Assembly (NCBI GenBank): GCA_029938115.1
Contig: JAPYOP010000027.1
Span: 21,273 to 59,246 of the forward strand
Length of the DNA stretch: 37,974 nt
Direction: 5' to 3'
Source: Colwellia sp.
GTDB lineage: Bacteria > Pseudomonadota > Gammaproteobacteria > Enterobacterales > Alteromonadaceae
Shown: piece by piece, positions 24,668 to 31,914 of the stretch
Position numbering within the stretch: the first letter of the stretch is position 1
Layout: each line of letters begins with the position of its first letter
Program-made: the position numbers and the translations under genes
Notes under the pieces: generated by a model
What the model saw: only the letters and a program-made list of their open reading frames with translations
Database searches by the model: none
What the model was told of the DNA's origin: nothing

Positions 24668-27600
24668 TCAATACAGCTTCGTCACTTTTAATATAAAGCT
24701 AAAACTATGGGGTTTATCCGCACGCACATGATACTTCTGCATGGTTTTTCCTCCCCAACTATTATCTCCACCAACGCCATGAATTTTTAAATCTAAATTA
24801 ACGTTGATATAGCCACGTTCAGGTAAGTCATAATAATGCTTTCGACGTATTCGATCGGTAACATCATTTTTCACTGTTGATTGGCTAGTAGAATATAAAT
24901 CTGACTCATTGTAGGGCCATGCTCTAAAGTGAAATGGTTGTAGGCCTTGAATATTTAATTTAATTTTATCATTGGAAAAGCTAGCATTTCTAACATCACT
25001 ACGATTGGTACTGTCTGTTGCAGAAATATAAGGAACTTGGAATGTTTCCAAGGTCTTTTGATAGTTCCCTACTTTTGCGGCTGTTTTTCTGTCAGGGTAG
25101 TTCTCAAAAGGCCCTCTGCCGTACCAATTAATGTTTGAGAGTGATTTATTAAGCGCTAATCGCATGCCAAATTTTGGCATAAATTTATGCTGAGTGCGTT
25201 TTGGATCAGGTGTGTAATTACCCACAACTTGCACTTCTCCTTTACCATTAATACGGTAAGTGAGTGTATAAAGTGCATGGTTTACTACCAAACGAGCTAC
25301 CACATTAACTTCGACCAAACTTGCACTTACCTGCTTTACGTTAACAGAACTTACTTGACGATAAGCCGCCGCATTTAGCCAAGGAGCCATGCGTTCAATG
25401 AATTTATTTCGTCCTTGGTTATTGTTCACCGGTTTCCAAAAATAAGGCGCAAGTGGCTCAACCAACAACTCCTGCCCTGCAACTTGATAGCTGGTTAACT
25501 CACCAGTAATGCTATCAATACTTAAGGTAGTATTATTCGTTGTTATGGCTATAGCATCATCGGTTTGTTTTACCTTAACCTTTTTTCCTGTTGAAGCGAC
25601 AGATGTAGGATATTGATACGGAGCAAGTATAAATTGCTCAAAAGCGATATCAAAACCTTTGCTAGACCACACGCTATCTTCTTTAGTATGAGCTGATAAT
25701 TCTAATAACAATTCATTGTCTGAATTTTTGCCACTATAAGTAAACGGTACCTTAACAAGTGTTGATGCCCCTGGAGCTAACGAGAAAGTTAACTTTCCTT
25801 TCGCTATTACTTTCGTTTGGCCTTTTTCTTGACTTTTAACCTGCCATACATAGTCATATTCATTGAGGTTAGTAAAATCAAATCGGTTAGATATTTTAAT
25901 CGTTAACGGGTCACTTGTTTGCTCAAACCAAACATTTTGATGAACTTTTTTTGCTTCATAGTAACTTGGAAAAGGCTTTCTGTCGGAAGATACAATGCCA
26001 TTTAGCAAAAACTCTGCGTCGGTTGGACTGTCACCAAAATCTCCACCATATGACCATACTTCACGCTTAGGATTTAAGCTAAGTTTTGTTGGATCTTTAC
26101 CATAGCTAACCATCGCCGTATTTTTTACCCTCGCTAGGCCTTGATCGACCCAATCCCAAATAGCACCACCCACATAATTGTCATGGGCATAAATTTTATC
26201 CCAGTGTTCTTGAAAATTACCTAATGAATTCCCCATTGCATGGGCATATTCACGTTGGATAAAAGGTTTTTTAGTTTCATCAGAAATTTTGATGAATTCA
26301 TCAACACTATTTCTACCTTCAAGGGTACGGTAACTGCGCTCGATAAAGTCAGATGCGTCTCTATCAGTATCCGACAAAATAGGCCTTGTTTTATCAATCG
26401 CTAAAATGGCTTCTCGCATAGCCATAAAGTTACGTCCTGCTCCACCTTCATTACCTAATGACCAAATAACAATAGATGAGTAGTTTTTATTGGTATGAAC
26501 CATAGAGGTGGCACGATCAACATGGGCTATAGTCCAATCAGGGTTATCACCCAGTATTTTGTTTCTCGTTTTGTAACCATGACTTTCTTGGTTAGCATCA
26601 TCAAGAACATATAGCCCATACTGATTAGCTAATTGATACCATCGATGATCATTAGGATAATGACTCGTACGAACAAGGTTAAAGTTACCTTGCTTCATCA
26701 GCTTTATGTCAAGCTCCATGGTTTTTAAATCAACCGTGCGCCCCATTCTAGGATGATGCTCATGGCGATTAACGCCTTTTATTTTTATTGATTTACCATT
26801 AACCCAAAACTGATTATCTTCAACTTTGCTTTCTTTAAAGCCAAAAGACCAAGGGATATATTCTAACGCCTGACCATTTTTATCTAAAACAGTTAACATG
26901 GTTGAATATAGCGTTGGCGATTCTGCACTCCAAAGGCTGATATCCTTTAATGCTATAGATATATGGCCTATTTGCTTATTACCTTTGTGACTAACTTTTG
27001 CTTTTTTCGTTACCATCAAATCTCCGCTTGGAGAATACAGGCTCATCTGTAATTGATGTTTCTTTAAATTAATATTCTTTAAAGCACTCTCAAGTTCAAA
27101 ATCAAGGTTTAGCGCTGCATCTTGATAGTTATTTTTTAGATCAGTCGTGATCAAAAAATCTTGTAAGTACACTTTCGGACGGGCAATTAAGTTAACATCT
27201 CTGAATATGCCACTAAAACGCCACATATCCTGACCTTCTAAATAACTACCATCAGACCAACGGTATACTTCAAGGGCTAAATCATTTTCACCCTTCACTA
27301 AGTAATCCGTTATATTAAATTCAGCGGGGGTCATACTGCCCTGACTATATCCAACTTTTTTGCCATTGACCCAAAGATAAAATGCTGATTTCACCCCTTG
27401 AAACTCAATAAATACTTGTTTTTCTTTTAAGCCATCTTCAACAAAAAACTTGCGCTTATAACTACCCACAGGGTTTCGATCATAAAAATTAGTAAAATCC
27501 GCAGGCGGCTCAGTCATCACCCTTGGTTGATCTTTTGCGAATGGGTATGGATGATTTGTATAAATTGGACGACCATAGCCTTGGGTTTGCCAATTACCTG

Positions 27601-27919
27601 GTACATCTATTTCAGCCCATTGGCTAACATCATAATTGGTTTTATAAAAATCAGTTGGACGTTTATCAGGATGTCCAACCCAATTAAACTGCCATTTACC
27701 ATTAAGTGATTGAATTCGCTCAGATGACTTTTTGTTTAACGCATTATTTTGATCTGCAAATGGACGAATAAAGGCATGTCCTGCTAGTTTATTTCGGCTA
27801 ATAATTTGAGGGTTTTCCCAATCTGGCACAATTGAAGCTTTATCTGATGCCACACTAACTGAAACACTGCTCAATGCCATTAAAGCCAGCACTAAGTATC
27901 TAAATTTTAACCCTATCAT
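24668..27919 (-). CDS. GH2 beta-galactosidase (LacZ type), secreted
   Basis: 1083 residues with a signal peptide (1-25, ending SVSVA). The full LacZ-like layout is seen: sugar-binding domain (about 40-245; GNWQTQGYGRPIYTN, GSYLEGQDMWRFSGIFRDV), Ig-like linker, TIM barrel (about 365-660), Ig-like domain, and C-terminal beta-sandwich (about 800-1083). The metal-site E445 and H447 (NQESHGY), acid/base E491 (WSLGNEGG) and nucleophile E557 (QREYAHAMGNS) are in place. Export of a LacZ-type enzyme suggests that it acts on imported or extracellular galactan oligosaccharides rather than on lactose. It follows the lacI-type gene after 168 bases with its own promoter and operator. Confidence 0.93.
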   Translation of the reverse strand: MIGLKFRYLVLALMALSSVSVSVASDKASIVPDWENPQIISRNKLAGHAFIRPFADQNNALNKKSSERIQSLNGKWQFNWVGHPDKRPTDFYKTNYDVSQWAEIDVPGNWQTQGYGRPIYTNHPYPFAKDQPRVMTEPPADFTNFYDRNPVGSYKRKFFVEDGLKEKQVFIEFQGVKSAFYLWVNGKKVGYSQGSMTPAEFNITDYLVKGENDLALEVYRWSDGSYLEGQDMWRFSGIFRDVNLIARPKVYLQDFLITTDLKNNYQDAALNLDFELESALKNINLKKHQLQMSLYSPSGDLMVTKKAKVSHKGNKQIGHISIALKDISLWSAESPTLYSTMLTVLDKNGQALEYIPWSFGFKESKVEDNQFWVNGKSIKIKGVNRHEHHPRMGRTVDLKTMELDIKLMKQGNFNLVRTSHYPNDHRWYQLANQYGLYVLDDANQESHGYKTRNKILGDNPDWTIAHVDRATSMVHTNKNYSSIVIWSLGNEGGAGRNFMAMREAILAIDKTRPILSDTDRDASDFIERSYRTLEGRNSVDEFIKISDETKKPFIQREYAHAMGNSLGNFQEHWDKIYAHDNYVGGAIWDWVDQGLARVKNTAMVSYGKDPTKLSLNPKREVWSYGGDFGDSPTDAEFLLNGIVSSDRKPFPSYYEAKKVHQNVWFEQTSDPLTIKISNRFDFTNLNEYDYVWQVKSQEKGQTKVIAKGKLTFSLAPGASTLVKVPFTYSGKNSDNELLLELSAHTKEDSVWSSKGFDIAFEQFILAPYQYPTSVASTGKKVKVKQTDDAIAITTNNTTLSIDSITGELTSYQVAGQELLVEPLAPYFWKPVNNNQGRNKFIERMAPWLNAAAYRQVSSVNVKQVSASLVEVNVVARLVVNHALYTLTYRINGKGEVQVVGNYTPDPKRTQHKFMPKFGMRLALNKSLSNINWYGRGPFENYPDRKTAAKVGNYQKTLETFQVPYISATDSTNRSDVRNASFSNDKIKLNIQGLQPFHFRAWPYNESDLYSTSQSTVKNDVTDRIRRKHYYDLPERGYINVNLDLKIHGVGGDNSWGGKTMQKYHVRADKPHSFSFILKVTKLY

Positions 27920-27960
27920 CTTGTATATCCTACAGTTATCGTTTGTTTTTTGTCTTGGTT

Positions 27961-27989
27961 ATTGTATAAAAACCTCTTAACACAAGCAA
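27961..27989 (-). promoter_or_regulatory. Candidate promoter of GH2 gene (27919)
   Basis: On minus, TTGCTT (27989-27984), a 17-base spacer and TACAAT (27966-27961, 5/6 to -10). The operator at 27991-28003 begins one base upstream of the -35. Confidence 0.5.
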
Positions 27990-27990
27990 A

Positions 27991-28003
27991 GGATAACGTT
28001 CCC
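27991..28003. promoter_or_regulatory. LacI-type operator candidate O3 (GH2 gene)
   Basis: GGATAACGTTCCC, centred on AACGTT, lies about 72 bases upstream of ATG 27919 and directly beside the candidate -35. It is in the same intergenic region as the end of the LacI gene. Confidence 0.6.
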
Positions 28004-28087
28004 ACAGTTTTTTGTAAATACAATAAACTATAATTCAATAATAAAGATATGTGAGGATTATCTAGGTAAGACTAGGTGAAATACTTA

Positions 28088-29092
28088 TTAAGATCTATCC
28101 ATTACAGAATCACGTTTGACAAGTTCTGCAATGAATAGGTGTGTTTGTTTACTTGGAGTAGCTGTGGGCTTACTCAGTTTAATAGCTAAATTAGTAGCAT
28201 AAAATGCCATTTCGTTTACGGGATAATGCATGGTAGTTAAGCGAGGTCGACAGGCAATGCCAATAGACAAATCATCAAAGCCAACGACTGATACATCTTC
28301 TGGCACACGTAAACCCGCATCAAACAGCGCATGTATAGCGCCTATAGCCATCAGGTCATTGTATGCTAGTAATGCATCAAACTTACAACCTTTAGCCAGT
28401 AATGCTTTAACGGCTTGCTCACCACCTTCTATATTAGAGCTTCCTTCTTCAATATTTATCTTGGGTAATTTAATGTGATTTTTAGCTAAGGTATTTTTAA
28501 TCCCTTCAACCCTAGAACTAGGATCTCTATTTTGATAAATACTTGTTACTACGGCAAAATTCGTGTGACCAGTGTCGATTAGATATTTTGCTGCGACCTG
28601 TGAGCCTGAAATATTGTCTAACCAAACACAACGGTTAGCTATTTCTGGAATATATCGGTTTATTAAAACTAGGCCTGGTATTTCACTAGCCAGTTTAATT
28701 AATGTTTTTTCGTCGGAATATTCGCTATGTAAAATTATCGCTTTGCAATTATTTGCACGCAACGATTCAATGGCGTTCAGCTCTGACTCAGTTTCATATA
28801 ATGAGTTAGCCATTAATAACTTCAAGTTATTTTCTCTGGCACCTTTTTCAACACCACTTGCTAAAGAACCAAAAAATGACATTGATATTGAAGGAGTAAC
28901 CACACCAATAGTATTTGAGGTTTTACTCGCTAATGCGCTGGCATTGTTGTTAGGTCGATAACCCAATTCTTCAATAATTTTTTTAACGCGTGCTCGACAA
29001 ACATCCCCTACTTTGCCTTTGTTATGGATCACTCTTGAAACAGTTGCGATTGAAACACCTGCAACTTTTGCAACATCGTTAATAGTTACCAT
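28088..29092 (-). CDS. LacI-family transcriptional regulator
   Basis: 334 residues. The N-terminal helix-turn-helix and hinge helix are standard (TINDVAKVAGVSIATVSRV, residues 3-21; then YRPNNNASALASK), followed by a periplasmic-binding-protein-like sensor (about 60-330) with IGVVTPSISMSFFGSLASGVE and FDALLAYNDLMAIGA. It lies between the two GH2 genes, and its class of regulator recognises CpG-centred palindromes, so it is the obvious reader of the AACGTT sites upstream of PUL genes here. The effector is probably a galactose- or fucose-containing saccharide (inference). A perfect 13-base inverted repeat lies 32 bases upstream of its start. Confidence 0.92.
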   Translation of the reverse strand: MVTINDVAKVAGVSIATVSRVIHNKGKVGDVCRARVKKIIEELGYRPNNNASALASKTSNTIGVVTPSISMSFFGSLASGVEKGARENNLKLLMANSLYETESELNAIESLRANNCKAIILHSEYSDEKTLIKLASEIPGLVLINRYIPEIANRCVWLDNISGSQVAAKYLIDTGHTNFAVVTSIYQNRDPSSRVEGIKNTLAKNHIKLPKINIEEGSSNIEGGEQAVKALLAKGCKFDALLAYNDLMAIGAIHALFDAGLRVPEDVSVVGFDDLSIGIACRPRLTTMHYPVNEMAFYATNLAIKLSKPTATPSKQTHLFIAELVKRDSVMDRS

Positions 29093-29123
29093 ATTGAATT
29101 ATTGGATCTTTTTTATGCTTTTT

Positions 29124-29160
29124 ATAAGTTGATTGTAAGTATATCTGACAATCAACTTAT
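29124..29160 (-). promoter_or_regulatory. Perfect 13-base inverted repeat upstream of lacI-type gene
   Basis: ATAAGTTGATTGT (29124-29136) and its exact reverse complement (29148-29160) flank an 11-base loop. On minus the stem is followed by A residues, not T, so it is not an intrinsic terminator. It would form a stem-loop in the leader of the regulator mRNA, or act as a wide-spaced protein-binding site. Confidence 0.6.
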
Positions 29161-29298
29161 GAGCACCATTAAAATACATGTCTATGTAGGTGAGTCAGGA
29201 GTACATTATCCTGTCCGCTAAAAGGGCAATGAATTACCCCCTACAATGAAAATAATACTTTCATGAATTAAGTGCAGCCGTGTTAATATATAAGACTT

Positions 29299-31662
29299 CT
29301 ACAGTACTATTTCACTGTGAATATTTACCCTCGGTGCTTTTGCTTTAATTGCTGCTCCCGTTAATGACTTGCCTATACGAATAAGTATTGCCGCCTTACC
29401 TTGCTCGGTTAATGCAGAGCTAGTGTGTAAAATTTCAATATCTCCTTGAGCTTCAAACTCAATCATTTCACCATTTACAGGTACATTGTTACCTTGTTTA
29501 TCTAGTAATTGTGCATAAACAAATAACACATCTTTAACACCTGCTGTTGCTGCTTTACCACTTTCATCAATACTCAGCTTAATTGCGGCAGGCTTTTGTG
29601 GTGTGCCAACTTGATGTTGTGCAACCAATTTACCTTTTATGTATGCTTTAGCTAGCAACTGACCCGCTTGAAAGCTTTTTAAATCAAACTCAAAAGGAGG
29701 GTGTGCTATATGCGTGGAATACTTATCTAAACTTGGTTTGTTTTTAGATATGAGCTTTCCATTTAGCCACAGTTCAACTTCATCAGCATTACTGAATACA
29801 CGTACTTTAGTTGATGATTCATCAGTCCATTCACTAGCAATAAAAGCCATAGCACCAGAATCAAATAAAGACGATTTTTCACTAGCATCACGCTGACTTT
29901 GGAAAAAATAAAAACTGTATTTAGGTAAACGATAGATATTCATTATGCCTGAAGCTTCAAGATCTGGTGAATAGCCTCGGTTATAATCAAACATTACCCA
30001 ATAACCATCAGCAAATGCAGGAGTAGTAAAATTGTCATTATGGGCTTCTTGTAAATTGCGCGCTTGCTGTAATAAACGTGCTTCACCAGCATTTAGTAAC
30101 TGGCGACTCGTACGTTCTTCTTCTTTCAAATCAGCCCAGTCATCTTGGTTTAAGCCTGCATTTTGTGCGTAATATTCCCAATCACCGTATTCAGAAACAT
30201 TATAAGGTTGTGTTGGGGTTTCATAGTGTTTTTGTCTATGCTGGCGAGCTTGTAGGTAAATATCAAATTCAGGTAACCATCCTGCAGATAAACGTGTCGG
30301 GTCTTCTTGATGGACAATATCATTCAATTGTTTAACAAAGGCTTTAGGCATTGGTGACTCATTGAGTGAGCACTCCCATGCTAATACACTGGCGTGATTA
30401 CGATCACGACGAATTAAATCATGACATGTGCGTAGTATTTGAGCTTTAAATTCAGGGGTATCAGCATAGTACTGCCAGCCTAAAATTGCATCTAACAGCA
30501 CTAAACCTAGTTCGTCTGCTGCATCCATAAAGGCTTTTGAATGTGGATAATGGGATAACCTGACATAATCAAAGCCCGCTGATTTTATCTTTACCGCATC
30601 ACGATAATCCGCTTGTGGTGATGTAGCATAACCGACATGTGGGTATTCTTGATGACGATTAACACCGCGTAAAAAAGTGACTTCACCATTAATTAATAAC
30701 TGATGTTTTTCATTAAATTCAAACTGTCGTAAACCAATACGGGTGTTCTTTTGTTCTATAAGCTCGCCTTCTAAGTAAACTTCACTAACCAGTTGATATA
30801 AATTAGGATGCTTTGGACTCCATAACTGACCGTTATTAACCACTAGTTGTTGGCTATATTGCTTATCACTGTTTGCAATTAAGTTGGTGATTTTATCTTC
30901 TGTTTGTGTGATTAACTTGTCATCAAAGAATAATTTCTGTTTTAAAATAAAACTTTTATTTATTTCATATTGATTAGCAATATGGGTTTTAACATCAACA
31001 ATCGATTTTTCTGTACTGATTTGTGGAAACGTAACAAAGACTCCGCCACTGGCAACTTTATCAGCGTTTATTTCATCGGTAATATGTAAAGGGTTTTTAA
31101 TCAATAAATTAACATCGCGATATAAACCACCATAGGTATTAAAATCTAGCCCTTTTAATGGCTTTGGACCTATTTCAGGGTTGTCTATATTTAGTAGTTT
31201 AACCTTTACAATGTTTGCTCCGTCATAATTTACTTCATCACTGATATCGATGGTAAACGGTAAGTAACCGCCCAAGTGTTCAGCAATTTTTTTATCATTT
31301 AGCCACACTTGTGCATGGCTCATCGCTGCTTCAAAGCGAATAAATATTTTTTGATTTTTCCATTTAGGATCAATCGCTAATTCTTTTTGATACCAAGCGG
31401 TGCCTTGCCATTGTTGATCAATCACTAACGCTTCAATTTTTGGCGTATGTGGCAAATTAACTAATTGCCATTGCTGTTGCTTACTTGAATCTGATGAATC
31501 AGAATTTTCAGGGGTAAATTGCCACCCTTCATTGATATTAACAATACTTGATACTTCAATAGTCTCTAACGATTGAACTTCAACCTGACTGCAGGCTAAT
31601 AGCGAAGTTAACAGCACAGTTGACAACACAACGCTGACTAAATTTGAAAACGACTTTAACAC
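29299..31662 (-). CDS. GH2-family glycosidase, lipoprotein
   Basis: 787 residues starting at GTG 31662, supported by AAGGG 6 bases upstream and an in-frame TAA only four codons before. The lipobox LLAC gives Cys24. GH2 layout: jelly roll (about 40-190; LKGLDFNTYGGLYRDV), Ig-like domain, TIM barrel from about 315 (FLRGVNRHQEYPHVG, VRLSHYPHS), acid/base E435 (CSLNESPM) and nucleophile E491 (NVSEYGDWEYY), then DUF4982-like and Ig-like C-terminal domains. The barrel motifs differ from the LacZ type (WECSLNES instead of WSLGNE), so a different linkage or a substituted galactoside is likely. It follows the TBDR gene by 252 bases with its own operator and promoter. Confidence 0.88.
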   Translation of the reverse strand: MLKSFSNLVSVVLSTVLLTSLLACSQVEVQSLETIEVSSIVNINEGWQFTPENSDSSDSSKQQQWQLVNLPHTPKIEALVIDQQWQGTAWYQKELAIDPKWKNQKIFIRFEAAMSHAQVWLNDKKIAEHLGGYLPFTIDISDEVNYDGANIVKVKLLNIDNPEIGPKPLKGLDFNTYGGLYRDVNLLIKNPLHITDEINADKVASGGVFVTFPQISTEKSIVDVKTHIANQYEINKSFILKQKLFFDDKLITQTEDKITNLIANSDKQYSQQLVVNNGQLWSPKHPNLYQLVSEVYLEGELIEQKNTRIGLRQFEFNEKHQLLINGEVTFLRGVNRHQEYPHVGYATSPQADYRDAVKIKSAGFDYVRLSHYPHSKAFMDAADELGLVLLDAILGWQYYADTPEFKAQILRTCHDLIRRDRNHASVLAWECSLNESPMPKAFVKQLNDIVHQEDPTRLSAGWLPEFDIYLQARQHRQKHYETPTQPYNVSEYGDWEYYAQNAGLNQDDWADLKEEERTSRQLLNAGEARLLQQARNLQEAHNDNFTTPAFADGYWVMFDYNRGYSPDLEASGIMNIYRLPKYSFYFFQSQRDASEKSSLFDSGAMAFIASEWTDESSTKVRVFSNADEVELWLNGKLISKNKPSLDKYSTHIAHPPFEFDLKSFQAGQLLAKAYIKGKLVAQHQVGTPQKPAAIKLSIDESGKAATAGVKDVLFVYAQLLDKQGNNVPVNGEMIEFEAQGDIEILHTSSALTEQGKAAILIRIGKSLTGAAIKAKAPRVNIHSEIVL

Positions 31663-31689
31663 GAGGAACCCTTAATATTTTACTTTGAC

Positions 31690-31718
31690 ATTATTGCTTC
31701 AATTACTTACGCCAACAA
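31690..31718 (-). promoter_or_regulatory. Candidate promoter of GH2 lipoprotein gene
   Basis: On minus, TTGTTG (31718-31713), a 17-base spacer and AATAAT (31695-31690, 5/6 to -10), just downstream of the operator at 31728-31740. Confidence 0.45.
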
Positions 31719-31727
31719 AACACCCGT

Positions 31728-31740
31728 GGGAACGTTATAC
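31728..31740. promoter_or_regulatory. LacI-type operator candidate O4 (GH2 lipoprotein gene)
   Basis: GGGAACGTTATAC, 66 bases before GTG 31662. It combines the GGGAAC and GTTATAC half-sites seen in the other copies. A weaker relative, AGGAACGTTTGACC (31795-31808), lies 67 bases further upstream. Confidence 0.6.
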
Positions 31741-31866
31741 TAACCAAAAACTCAATAATTCTAATACTTGTTAGGCATTTTTGCAATCAACAATAGGAAC
31801 GTTTGACCTAATTTATAGAATAATCTATAAAACGGTGAGATTATTTTATTAATTAGGTAAGTTAGA

Positions 31867-31891
31867 AAAATAGCCCCATTGGTATGGGGCT
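31867..31891 (-). terminator. Rho-independent terminator after TBDR gene
   Basis: AGCCCCAT (31872-31879) and ATGGGGCT (31884-31891) form an 8-base GC-rich stem with a TGGT loop in the plus-strand text. On minus it is followed by ATTTTT, 24 bases past the TBDR stop. It separates the receptor transcript from the GH2 gene, which has its own promoter. Confidence 0.85.
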
Positions 31892-31914
31892 TTAGTAATT
31901 AAAATACTATATGA

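Noticed and set aside
28572-28961. 129-codon plus-strand open frame
   Set aside because: It lies entirely antisense to the LacI-family gene, has no ribosome site and shows no recognisable protein features.
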